Shown one piece after another: positions 17,207-24,765 of a DNA stretch of 64,000 nucleotides (positions are counted from its first letter, which is position 1; each line of letters begins with the position of its first letter). The notes under the pieces were generated by a model, which was not told the origin of the DNA, ran no database searches, and saw only the letters and a list, made by a program, of their open reading frames with translations. Position numbers and translations under genes: made by a program. This stretch comes from Streptomyces sp. NBC_01451 (GTDB lineage: Bacteria > Actinomycetota > Actinomycetes > Streptomycetales > Streptomycetaceae), in assembly GCF_036227485.1 (NCBI RefSeq), contig NZ_CP109479.1:4898001-4962000 (forward strand), given 5' to 3'.

Positions 17207-17221
17207 CCGGTGCGCTATATC
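17193..17221 (+). promoter_or_regulatory. Plus-strand promoter overlapping the RAE
   Basis: TTGCCG (17193-17198), a 17-nt spacer and TATATC (17216-17221) form a good vegetative-type promoter pointing away from helR, toward the NCS1 permease. Its -35 lies inside the rifamycin-associated element, so both directions could respond to the same regulator. Assigned by inspection only. Confidence 0.5.
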
Positions 17222-17229
17222 TTGAACAT

Positions 17230-17264
17230 GGCAAGGGGTGCGGAACTCCTTGCCTTTGTTTTTT
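17230..17264 (+). terminator. Intrinsic terminator or attenuator in leader
   Basis: A 10-bp stem (17230-17239 with 17245-17254, one G-T pair) with a 5-nt loop is followed by tttgtttttt (17255-17264). This is a textbook rho-independent terminator, rare in this GC-rich genome. It begins just after the expected start of the 17193-17221 promoter and about 185 nt before the permease start. It could stop leaky transcription from the divergent promoter or act as an attenuator for the permease. Confidence 0.7.
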
Positions 17265-17449
17265 GCGGCGCCCGTCCCTGTGCGGCTCGCTCCGCGACGG
17301 ATCCCACTCCGATCCCGCTCCGAATCCCCGATGGAAGAAAACTTCCATTGACAGGCCGGTTACGTGTGCGGCATTTGGGAGAAACACCCCGCCCGTTCCC
17401 TTTACGTCATCCGGCGCCATCGTGGCGACCCGCGCAGGAAGAGAACGCG

Positions 17450-18955
17450 ATGACGGACACGGTCAGAGACCCAGGCGGAGATACGGAGCTCGCGGACAGG
17501 GAGGGCTACTCCCCCCGTCTCTACAACGAGGACCTGGCCCCGGCCACCGAGCGCAAGTGGGGCGCGTTCAGCATCTTCAACGTCTGGACCTCGGACGTAC
17601 ACAGTCTGTACGGCTACTTCCTCGCCGCCAGCCTGTTCCTGGTCGCCGGCAACACCTTCAAGTTCCTGATCGGCATCGGCGTCGGATCACTGATCATCTA
17701 CTACCTGATGACGCTGATCGGAAAGGCGGGCGTGCGCACGGGCGTCCCGTACCCCGTCCTGGCCCGTGCCTCCTTCGGCACCTTCGGCGCGAACGTACCG
17801 GCGCTGGTCAGAGCGGTCGTCGCCACCTTCTGGTACGGCGCCCAGACCAGCGCGGCGGCGGGCGCGATCGTGGCGTTCCTCGTCCGCTACGACGGCCCGA
17901 AGCACCTGCACGAGACGAGCCGTCTGTTCGACCACAGCGGGCTGGAGGTCATCTGCTACCTCGCCGTCTGGGCGGCCCAACTGCTGATCATCAGCAAGGG
18001 GATGGAGACGGTCCGCCGGTTCCAGGACTTCGCCGGCCCGGCGGTCTGGCTGATGATGCTGGTGCTGGCGGTGGCCCTGTCGGTGAAGGCGGGCACGCTG
18101 TCCTTCACGGTGGACATGCCCGCCAAGGACCTGGCCGCCCTGGCGAAGAACGCGACCGGCCTGGACGTGACGCCGGGTTCGTTCGCCGCGATAGCGGCCA
18201 TCGCGGCGACCTGGGTGACGTACTTCGCCGCGCTGTTCCTGAACTTCGGTGACTTCGCCCGTTTCACGCCGGACGAGAAGACCCTGAAGAAGGGCAACGT
18301 CTGGGGCCTGCCCGTCAACCTGATCCTGTTCTCGCTGGTGGCGGCGATGACAACGGCCTCCGCCAGCAAGGTGTACGGCGAGGTCATCCTCGAACCGGCG
18401 GCGATCTCGGCGAAGTTCGACAGCGCGTTCCTCGTCCTGCTGGCCGCCCTGACGTTCGCCGTCGCGACCCTCGGCATCAACGTCGTCGCCAACTTCGTCA
18501 GCCCGGCCTTCGACTTCGCCAACGTGGCCCCGAAGCACATCTCGTTCAAGCGGGGCGGCCTGATCGCGGCGGTCATCGCGCTGCTCCTCTACCCCCTCCA
18601 CCCCTGGGACAACGCCCCGAGTTTCGTCAACGCGATCGGCTCGACGATGGGCCCGATCTTCGGAGTGGTGGTGGTCGACTACTACCTCATCCGCAAGGCC
18701 CAGCTGAACATCCCGGACCTCTACAAGGAGGACGGCGAGTTCCGCTTCCAGGGCGGCTGGAACATCCGCGCCTTCGCGGCGGCGGCGGTCGGCGCGATCT
18801 TCTCCAGCATCCTCCCGACGTACGGACCTTCGGGGTACGGGGCCGCGCTGGGACCGTACTCGTGGTTCATCGGGGTGCTGGTCGCCGGGACGATCTACTT
18901 CGGGGTGAGCGGGGGGAGGAGCCGGCTGGTGGGTTCCCGGGAGCCCGCAGTCTGA
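17450..18955 (+). CDS. NCS1 family nucleobase/hydantoin/allantoin permease
   Basis: A 501-aa inner-membrane transporter with about 12 hydrophobic segments. The soluble N-terminus (GYSPRLYNEDLAPATERKWGAFSIFNVWTSDVHS) is the usual NCS1 start, followed by the first helix and a GVPYPVLARASFG loop typical of the family. The motif FLNFGDFARFTPDEK near residue 270 lines the substrate site in characterised members. NCS1 carriers import uracil, cytosine, allantoin, hydantoins or thiamine-like compounds with a cation; the exact substrate cannot be read from sequence. The ATG at 17450 has AGGAAGAG upstream. No catabolic genes adjoin it. It is divergent from helR. Confidence 0.88.
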   Translation: MTDTVRDPGGDTELADREGYSPRLYNEDLAPATERKWGAFSIFNVWTSDVHSLYGYFLAASLFLVAGNTFKFLIGIGVGSLIIYYLMTLIGKAGVRTGVPYPVLARASFGTFGANVPALVRAVVATFWYGAQTSAAAGAIVAFLVRYDGPKHLHETSRLFDHSGLEVICYLAVWAAQLLIISKGMETVRRFQDFAGPAVWLMMLVLAVALSVKAGTLSFTVDMPAKDLAALAKNATGLDVTPGSFAAIAAIAATWVTYFAALFLNFGDFARFTPDEKTLKKGNVWGLPVNLILFSLVAAMTTASASKVYGEVILEPAAISAKFDSAFLVLLAALTFAVATLGINVVANFVSPAFDFANVAPKHISFKRGGLIAAVIALLLYPLHPWDNAPSFVNAIGSTMGPIFGVVVVDYYLIRKAQLNIPDLYKEDGEFRFQGGWNIRAFAAAAVGAIFSSILPTYGPSGYGAALGPYSWFIGVLVAGTIYFGVSGGRSRLVGSREPAV

Positions 18956-19074
18956 CAAGGGGCGGCTGTGTGCGGAAACGTAACAGCACGCTCGTTCGAG
19001 TGAATGGTTCAGGATTCCGTATTCGGGCCGCCGGTCTACCCTGGGACTGTCGCGCTGAGCGAAGGAGGTCTGAC

Positions 19075-19740
19075 ATGGCGACGGCGGAGCCGATCATCAT
19101 GGCGGGTTACCAGGGCGAGGCCATTCATGGTCCGTACGACGATCCTGATGATCCCGATGGCGAGCGCTACGAGAGGCGTATGCGTGAGTACCTGGGCGGC
19201 GCAAGCGTCGAGCAGGCCTTCGAGCTGTTCAGTGCGGCTGCCCCTGAGGGCTGGCGCGTAGAGCTGGTCGAAGGGGAGATCTACGTGGTGCCACCGGCGA
19301 ATGGGGAGCACGAGGAGATCGTGTCGGAGGTCGTGGATCAGGTGGCCGAGCGCCGCACTGACCGTGCCTTGCGCAGTTACACGGGCATCGGCCTGAACGT
19401 TCCAGGAGCATCCGAGACCGGCCATGTCATCCCCGACCTGGTCGTCGCGCCCAAGGGCAGTTTCGACGACCAGGAGGAGTGGCACGATCCGGCCCCCGTA
19501 CTCCTGGTCGCCGAGGTCACCTCCGACTCGACCGCCGCCCGCGACCGTGACAAGAAGATCCGTGGCTACGCCCGTGCCGACATCCCCGTCTATCTGCTGA
19601 TCGACCGGGACGAGGGCGAGGTGTTGGTGTACTCCGAGCCCTCGGGTGACGACTACGCCAAGAGCCTGAAGCACAAACTGGGCCTGACCGTGCCCCTGCC
19701 CGCGCCCCTGGGGTTCGAGCTGGACACGGCGGAGTTCTGA
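19075..19740 (+). CDS. Uma2 family PD-(D/E)XK nuclease-like protein
   Basis: A 221-aa protein of the Uma2 (DUF820) family, a restriction-endonuclease fold very common in Streptomyces and cyanobacteria with unknown biological role. The core is visible: GWRVELVEGEIYVVPPANGEH, then VIPDLVVAP (catalytic Asp) and VLLVAEVTSDSTAARDRDKKIRGYARADIPVYLLID, where EVTS...RDKK replaces the classic ExK. An acidic N-terminal extension (DDPDDPDGERYERR) precedes it. The ATG at 19075 follows AAGGAGG by 7 nt. It appears to be a single-gene unit. Confidence 0.85.
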   Translation: MATAEPIIMAGYQGEAIHGPYDDPDDPDGERYERRMREYLGGASVEQAFELFSAAAPEGWRVELVEGEIYVVPPANGEHEEIVSEVVDQVAERRTDRALRSYTGIGLNVPGASETGHVIPDLVVAPKGSFDDQEEWHDPAPVLLVAEVTSDSTAARDRDKKIRGYARADIPVYLLIDRDEGEVLVYSEPSGDDYAKSLKHKLGLTVPLPAPLGFELDTAEF

Positions 19741-19791
19741 GCGAGCGCGAGGTTCCGGCGGTTCTGGCGGTCCGCTCGAACTGACGCTTAC

Positions 19792-19956
19792 CTACCCCGG
19801 CCGACCCTGAGTCGGACCCGGTTCCCGGCTCGTTTCCTGGCTCAGTGGCCCGGCATGATGCGGCTCCGCCGCCCGTGCCGGGCCGGCGTTCGCCGCGATG
19901 ATGAGTGTGGCGGCGGCGACGATCGCCGCGCAGACCGCTCTGAAGTGTGAGAGCAC
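19792..19956 (-). CDS. Putative small secreted peptide
   Basis: A 54-aa ORF on the minus strand, divergent from the XRE-TPR regulator at 20059. It starts at GTG 19956, preceded by GCGAGG with a 5-nt spacer, and ends at TAG 19792. Residues 1-30 look like a signal peptide: MLSHFR, then a hydrophobic core (AAIVAAATLIIAANA) and a cleavage-like PARAA. The predicted mature part is about 24 residues, polar and rich in Pro, Gly, Glu and His (AEPHHAGPLSQETSREPG...). No cysteines or membrane segment remain. I do not recognise it. The layout recalls signal peptides encoded beside TPR-containing regulators. Translation is not proven. Confidence 0.5.
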   Translation of the reverse strand: MLSHFRAVCAAIVAAATLIIAANAGPARAAEPHHAGPLSQETSREPGPTQGRPG

Positions 19957-19982
19957 GGCAACCTCGCAACAACAGCGACGTA

Positions 19983-20008
19983 TTAAGCACGCTTAACTCG
20001 TGGCTTAA
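19983..20008. promoter_or_regulatory. GCTTAA operator array
   Basis: TTAAGC (19983-19988) and GCTTAA (19991-19996) form an inverted repeat with a 2-nt spacer, and a third GCTTAA (20003-20008) follows 12 nt after the second in direct orientation. This AT-rich cluster stands out from its surroundings. It lies between the divergent peptide ORF and regulator gene, 51-76 nt upstream of the regulator start. A likely binding site for the XRE-TPR regulator. Confidence 0.6.
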
Positions 20009-20058
20009 CGTAGAGGTTGACGGACCTCAACGGCAAGTGGGCACAGGGGAGTTGGGCG

Positions 20059-21402
20059 ATGGCTGAGCGGGACGACCCGGAAGTCATCGGGCGCCGGGTG
20101 CAACGGCTGCGTATCGAGCAGGGGCTGACACAGCGGCAGTTGGCGGAGCCCGCCTACACCCCCGCCTACATCTCCACCCTGGAGGCGGGACGCGTCCGGG
20201 CCTCCGACGAGGCGCTGCGGCACATCGCCGAGCGGCTCGGGGTGGCGTACGAGGAGTTGGTGACCGGGCGGCCCGCCCACCTGGCCACCGATCTACGGCT
20301 GCGCCTCACCGACGCCCAGCGCACCCTCGCCACCGGCGAGACCGAGGCGGCGGCCAAGCAGTACGCGGAGCTGAGGGACGAGGCCGCGCGGCTCGGGCTC
20401 CTCGCGGAGGAGGCAGCCGCACTGCTCGGGCTCGGCGAGTGCGGGGTGGACACCGGGGATCTCGCCGCCGCCCAGAACCACTTCGAGCTTGCCGAGCGGT
20501 GTCTGGCCGACGAGCCCCTGACCGGCCGGGTACCCGCCCTGCGCGGGCGGGCCGTCGCGCACTACCTCGCCGGCGAACTCCGCTACTCCGTATACCTTCT
20601 CGAGTCCACGATCGACGAGCTGAACCGCAGCGGGCTGCACGACCCGGACGCTCTCCTCCCCCTCTACGCCAGTTCCATCGCCCCCTACATGGACATGGGC
20701 GCCCACGCGCGCGCGGCCCAGGCCGCCGAACTCGCCCTCGCGCTCGCCCCGCAGGTGAGCGATCCGGCGTTGGTCGCCCGGATGCACCGTCAGGTGGCCC
20801 GGACGATGCTCGCCGAGGGGCGGTACGCGGACGCCGACGCCTCGCTGGCGAAGGCCTCCGAGCTGTACCGGCAGCTTCAGATCCGTACCGAGCTGGCCAA
20901 CTGCCACTGGATGCGCGGCTATCTGTACGCCCAGCAGAACGAACTGGCGCGCGCCGAGGCCGAGTTGCGGGAGGCGCACGCCATGCTGTCCGCCAAGCGC
21001 GCCGCCCTCTACAGCAGCCAGGTCACGGTCGAGCTGGCCGACGTACTGCACCGGCGAGGCAAGTCGGACGAGGCGGCGGCGCTGCTGCACGACGTACTCG
21101 GGGACCTGTCCTCGGAGCGCGGCGCCGTCCACTCGGCCGCCGCCCACCGGCTGCTCGGGATCATCGCCGAGGACGCCCGCGACACGGAGCGGGCGGAGGA
21201 GCACTACGTCCGCGCCCTCAGCGTCCTGGAGCGCGCGGGCGCCGCCGGCGACCTCGCCGACCTGTGCCGGCTGCTCGGCGATCTGCTGCGCCGGACCGGC
21301 CGGGTCGAGGCCGCGCTCGACGCCTACCGGACGGGGCTGGGGCATCGTACGGCCCCCGGGACCACCACCCTGGGCCCGGCGCCCGCACAGCCTCCTCTTT
21401 GA
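20059..21402 (+). CDS. XRE family regulator with TPR ligand-binding domain
   Basis: A 447-aa protein. Residues about 8-66 form the helix-turn-helix (IGRRVQRLRIEQGLTQRQLAEPAYTPAYISTLEAGR). The rest is a solenoid of helical pairs (about 75-430) with tetratricopeptide spacing, e.g. LGLGECGVDTGDLAAAQNHFELAERCL and RLLGIIAEDARDTERAEEHYVRALSVLERAG. HTH plus TPR is the architecture of peptide-sensing RRNPP regulators in Firmicutes; similar proteins are widespread in Streptomyces with few known ligands. The ATG at 20059 follows AGGGGAG by 8 nt. The operator array at 19983-20008 and a divergent secreted-peptide ORF suggest autoregulation and a possible peptide ligand, which is inference. Confidence 0.85.
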   Translation: MAERDDPEVIGRRVQRLRIEQGLTQRQLAEPAYTPAYISTLEAGRVRASDEALRHIAERLGVAYEELVTGRPAHLATDLRLRLTDAQRTLATGETEAAAKQYAELRDEAARLGLLAEEAAALLGLGECGVDTGDLAAAQNHFELAERCLADEPLTGRVPALRGRAVAHYLAGELRYSVYLLESTIDELNRSGLHDPDALLPLYASSIAPYMDMGAHARAAQAAELALALAPQVSDPALVARMHRQVARTMLAEGRYADADASLAKASELYRQLQIRTELANCHWMRGYLYAQQNELARAEAELREAHAMLSAKRAALYSSQVTVELADVLHRRGKSDEAAALLHDVLGDLSSERGAVHSAAAHRLLGIIAEDARDTERAEEHYVRALSVLERAGAAGDLADLCRLLGDLLRRTGRVEAALDAYRTGLGHRTAPGTTTLGPAPAQPPL

Positions 21403-21459
21403 CGAATCGGAGGCGGCGCACAGTACGGGCGGCTACCCTTCGGCCTGAACTGTGAACAT

Positions 21460-22542
21460 TTGACCGGATCGGAACGGTACGGGCGCTTGGACGGCGAGCA
21501 CGGCGAGCACGGCGAAGGGTATGGCGGCGGATACGGCGCCGGCGGGCGGAGTGTGGCCGACGGGCTGATGCTCGTCGTACGCGCGTTCGTGTACGCCGTC
21601 GTGGGTGGCGTCGCGCTGATCGCGATCGTCACCGTCGCCTCCGTACTCGGGCCGACCGTCGCCCTCGACCTGTACACGCCCGCCGTGGCCGCCTGGTGGA
21701 CGGTGTTCACGGCGGTCGTGGTGCAGGGAGTGCCGTTTCTGCTGCTGGGCACGGTGGTGTCGGCGGCGATCGGGGCGTTCGTACCGGAGAAGGTGTTCAC
21801 CCGGCTGCTCCCGCGCAACCAGGCGCTCGCCGTGCCGATCGCGGGCGCGGCGGGGGTCGTCCTCCCGGGGTGCGAGTGCGCGTCCGTGCCGGTCGCGGGA
21901 AGTCTGATGCGGCGCGGGGTGGCCCCGGCCGCCGCGCTCGCCTTCCTGCTCTCCGCACCGGCGATCAACCCCGTGGTGCTGGTGGCGACCTCGATCGCCT
22001 TCCCCGGCCAGCCGAAGATGGTGCTCGGGCGGCTGGTGGCCTCCCTGGCCACGGCGGTCGTCATGGGCTGGCTGTGGGCACGGTTCGGGCGGGAGGAGTG
22101 GCTGCGGAAGCCCACCTCGGGGAGCGGGGGACAGCCGTCCCTCGGCTGGCGCGGGTTCCTGGCCGGGCTCCAGCACGACTTCCTGCACGCGGGCGGCTTC
22201 CTGGTGCTGGGTGCGGGCGCGGCGGCGACCTTCAACATCGTCGTACCGAGGTCCGTGCTCGACGTGTTCACCGGCTCGGCATGGCTGTCCGTGCTGCTGC
22301 TCGCCGTACTGGCGGTCGTGCTGTGCGTGTGCAGCGAGGCGGACGCCTTCGTGGCGGCCTCCCTCAGCGGCTTCTCCCCCACGGCCCGCCTCGCCTTCAT
22401 GGTGGTCGGCCCGATGGTCGACCTGAAGCTGATCGCCCTCCAGGCGGGCACCTTCGGCCGGTCCTTCGCCGTCCGGTTCTCGTCGGTGACGTGGGTGGTC
22501 GCGGTGAGCAGCAGTGTCGTCGTCGGGTGGTGGTTGCTGTGA
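21460..22542 (+). CDS. YraQ/DUF318 family permease
   Basis: A roughly 360-aa permease with about eight to ten membrane helices. The family core is clear: GVVLPGCECASVPVAGSLMRRG with two cysteines, FLLSAPAINPVVLVATSIAF, and VCSEADAFVAASL with a VGPMVDLKL segment. YraQ-type permeases occur next to TIGR03943 proteins, as here; their substrate is not established, though metal or thiol transport is often suggested. The start is uncertain: TTG at 21460 gives the longest form but has no clear ribosome site, and GTG 21553 or ATG 21568, just before the first helix, are possible. The stop overlaps the next start as GTGA, so the two genes are cotranslated. Confidence 0.85.
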   Translation: MTGSERYGRLDGEHGEHGEGYGGGYGAGGRSVADGLMLVVRAFVYAVVGGVALIAIVTVASVLGPTVALDLYTPAVAAWWTVFTAVVVQGVPFLLLGTVVSAAIGAFVPEKVFTRLLPRNQALAVPIAGAAGVVLPGCECASVPVAGSLMRRGVAPAAALAFLLSAPAINPVVLVATSIAFPGQPKMVLGRLVASLATAVVMGWLWARFGREEWLRKPTSGSGGQPSLGWRGFLAGLQHDFLHAGGFLVLGAGAAATFNIVVPRSVLDVFTGSAWLSVLLLAVLAVVLCVCSEADAFVAASLSGFSPTARLAFMVVGPMVDLKLIALQAGTFGRSFAVRFSSVTWVVAVSSSVVVGWWLL

Positions 22543-23288
22543 GGCGGTACGGACCCGCTGTCCTGCTGTTGCTGACCGGCGGGGCGGTGCTGCGGATCTC
22601 GCTGTTCAGCGAGCTGTATCTGCGGTACGTGCAGGAGAGGCTGCGGCCGTACCTGGTGGTGTCCGGGGTGCTGCTGGTGCTGCTGGGGGCGGTGGCCGCA
22701 CTGGCGCGGCACCGGCGGGACGAGGAGGACACGGACGCCCACGAGCACGACGCCCACGATCACGACGCCCACGGGCATGGGCATGGGCACGGGCACGGTC
22801 CCCGGGTCGCCTGGCTGCTGACGCTCCCCGCCCTCGCGCTGCTCCTCTTCCCGCCGCCCGCCCTGGGCTCGTACAGCGCCGACCGGGAGGCGGCTCAGCG
22901 GGCCGCGCAGGGCGTGGGCACCTTCCCCGCGCTGCCCGCCGGGAACCCGCTGGAGCTGACGGTCGGCGAGTTCAGCTCGCGCGCGATCTTCGACAGCGGG
23001 CGGTCCCTCAAGGGCCGTACCGTCCGCCTGACCGGCTTCGTCACCCACGGGGACGACGGCGCCTGGTACGTCACCCGCCTCCTCGTCTCCTGCTGCGCGG
23101 CCGACGCCTCGACGAGCAAGGTCGAGATCCGCGACGCCGACGCCCCGGTCACGGACACCTGGGTCACGGTCACCGGGACGTGGGTGCCCAAGGGGAAACC
23201 GGGCTCGGACGCGGCCTGGCCGCCGGTGCTGGACGCGGGGTCGGTGAAGAAGGTCGCGGAGCCGTCGAACCCGTACGAGAAACGCTGA
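22539..23288 (+). CDS. TIGR03943 family permease subunit, His-rich
   Basis: A 249-aa membrane protein coupled to the upstream permease by a GTGA overlap. Two N-terminal helices and a third near 95-110 flank a histidine/aspartate-rich loop (residues about 66-91, with many HD and HG pairs), which should bind transition metals. The C-terminal soluble domain contains GRTVRLTGFVTHGDDGAWYVTRLLVSCCAAD, the conserved core of the TIGR03943 family, with a Cys-Cys pair. Together with YraQ this likely forms a two-part transporter; the His-rich loop points to zinc or a similar metal. No Zur-type operator was identified upstream. Confidence 0.85.
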   Translation: MRRYGPAVLLLLTGGAVLRISLFSELYLRYVQERLRPYLVVSGVLLVLLGAVAALARHRRDEEDTDAHEHDAHDHDAHGHGHGHGHGPRVAWLLTLPALALLLFPPPALGSYSADREAAQRAAQGVGTFPALPAGNPLELTVGEFSSRAIFDSGRSLKGRTVRLTGFVTHGDDGAWYVTRLLVSCCAADASTSKVEIRDADAPVTDTWVTVTGTWVPKGKPGSDAAWPPVLDAGSVKKVAEPSNPYEKR

Positions 23289-23317
23289 CCGTCACTCGTA
23301 ACTGAGCGGTGGTGAAA

Positions 23318-23356
23318 GGATTCCACGAGTGCCGGACAGGGCAGGTCGTGGAATCC
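23318..23356 (+). promoter_or_regulatory. 11-bp hairpin abutting a sigma-factor start codon
   Basis: GGATTCCACGA (23318-23328) and TCGTGGAATCC (23346-23356) are perfect inverted arms around a 17-nt loop. The second arm ends directly at the ATG at 23357, and the only AGG-type ribosome sequences lie in the loop. In RNA this could hide or present the start; in DNA it is a dyad that could bind a regulator. Confidence 0.55.
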
Positions 23357-23992
23357 ATGACGGAGACGGAACAGAGGGCCACCCGGGATCAGCGGGCCCG
23401 CTTCGAGGCGCTGGCACACGTCGTGACGGAGCCGCTGCACCGCTATCTGCTGCGGCGCGCGGACCCCGACCAGGTCGACGACGTGCTCTCGGAGACGCTG
23501 CTGGTGCTGTGGCGCCGTATCGACGACGTACCGGGTCTGGAGGCGTCGAAGCACGCCCCAGGCCCCGCCCCCGACCCCGACGCCGTACTGCCCTGGTGCT
23601 ACGGCGTGGCCCGCGGCTGCCTGGCCAACGCCCGTCGCGCGGACCGGCGTAGACGCTCGCTGCTGGAACGCCTGACGTGGACGGCGACGGGCACGACGCG
23701 GGAGACGGCGGAGACGGAGGACCCCGACCACACCGCCCTGCACGCGGCACTCGCCCAACTCCGCGCGCTGGACCGGGAGGTGGTCCTCCTGTGGGCGTAC
23801 GAGGAACTCACCCCGAGCCGGATCGCCGAGGTGACCGGCCTGAGCGCGAACGCCGTGAGCATCCGGCTGCACCGGGCGAAGAAGAAACTGGCGGCCCAGT
23901 TGGAGCGAAAGACCGGCCCGCACCCCGGACATGAGACGGACGAAGGACAAGGAACCGGTACCGGAAACGGAAACGGAAGGAGCAGTCGATGA
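23357..23992 (+). CDS. ECF-type RNA polymerase sigma factor
   Basis: A 211-aa sigma-70 family protein. Region 2 covers about residues 18-52 (ALAHVVTEPLHRYLLRRADPDQVDDVLSETLLVLWRR) and region 4 about 125-178 (LRALDREVVLLWAYEELTPSRIAEVTGLSANAVSIRLHRAKKKLAAQL). The linker is long, with a Pro-rich insert (HAPGPAPDPDA). The ATG at 23357 is chosen because it follows the hairpin; in-frame GTGs at 23309 and 23348 are alternatives. The next gene overlaps as ATGA and encodes a membrane protein likely to be its anti-sigma factor. The regulon is unknown. Confidence 0.88.
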   Translation: MTETEQRATRDQRARFEALAHVVTEPLHRYLLRRADPDQVDDVLSETLLVLWRRIDDVPGLEASKHAPGPAPDPDAVLPWCYGVARGCLANARRADRRRRSLLERLTWTATGTTRETAETEDPDHTALHAALAQLRALDREVVLLWAYEELTPSRIAEVTGLSANAVSIRLHRAKKKLAAQLERKTGPHPGHETDEGQGTGTGNGNGRSSR

Positions 23993-24648
23993 ACGACGAC
24001 GAGTTGCTGGCCCACCTGAAGGCCACGGACCCGGCACTGACCTCGAAGGCTCCGCGACCCGACGTCACCCGTCTCGTGGAGGCCACGATGAACACGAACA
24101 CAGCCCCAACCACAGCCCCGACCAAGGCTGTTCAGAACGCGAGGCCGCGCCGCCGCCTCGTACCGGCACTGGCCTTCACGGCACTGCTGCTGGTGGGAGG
24201 CGGTGTCAGCTGGGGTGTCGCGCAGGGCGGAGAGGACACGACAAACAAGGCGGGGGCAGGCGCGGCGGGAGTCGGTAGCGTGCCCCAGCTTCAGCCCCTG
24301 ACCCTGATGCTCCCGGACAGCGGCTCGGAAGCGTGCGCGGAACCCACGCCTGACTCCCTGCGCCACCGCGAATTCGCCTTCGAGGGCACGGTGACGGCCG
24401 AAGAGGGCGACCGCGTGATCCTCCGGGTCGACCACTGGTACCGCCTCGACCCCAACCTGGCCAACCCCACCGACGAGGTCCGCCTCAGCAACGACGGGGC
24501 TTTCGCGGAGGCCCCGGAGTTCCGGATGGGCGCCCACTACCTCGTCACCGCCGACGACGGCATCATCCCGACATGCGGCGGCACAACCGAGGCCACGGAC
24601 GAGGCGAGGACGATGTTCCGGGAGGCCTTCGAGACCCCGAAGAAGTAG
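23989..24648 (+). CDS. Membrane protein paired with sigma factor, putative anti-sigma
   Basis: A 219-aa protein with a cytoplasmic N-terminus (MNDDELLAHLKATDPALTSKAPRPDVTRLVEATM), one membrane segment near 56-76 (LVPALAFTALLLVGGGVSWGV) and an outer domain of about 140 residues with two cysteines. The N-terminal block is typical of Streptomyces proteins encoded directly after ECF sigma factors. No zinc-finger HxxxCxxC motif is present, so if it is an anti-sigma factor it is of a different type. It overlaps the sigma gene as ATGA. The outer domain is not recognised. Confidence 0.8.
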   Translation: MNDDELLAHLKATDPALTSKAPRPDVTRLVEATMNTNTAPTTAPTKAVQNARPRRRLVPALAFTALLLVGGGVSWGVAQGGEDTTNKAGAGAAGVGSVPQLQPLTLMLPDSGSEACAEPTPDSLRHREFAFEGTVTAEEGDRVILRVDHWYRLDPNLANPTDEVRLSNDGAFAEAPEFRMGAHYLVTADDGIIPTCGGTTEATDEARTMFREAFETPKK

Positions 24649-24765
24649 CGAACAGGGGGTTTCTTCCGACCATTTGGGGCCAATGGTCGCTGACCGGCGC
24701 TAGGGTTCCCTTGATGCGCGGGGTGTGGTGCGTGTCACGTCACTACGGTGCATCTGGGGGGCCTC

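Noticed and set aside
19517..19990. 157-codon minus-strand frame across the Uma2 3' end
   Set aside because: Mostly Arg/Gly/Ser low-complexity and overlapping a real gene; the shorter 19792-19956 frame in another register has a signal peptide and ribosome site.
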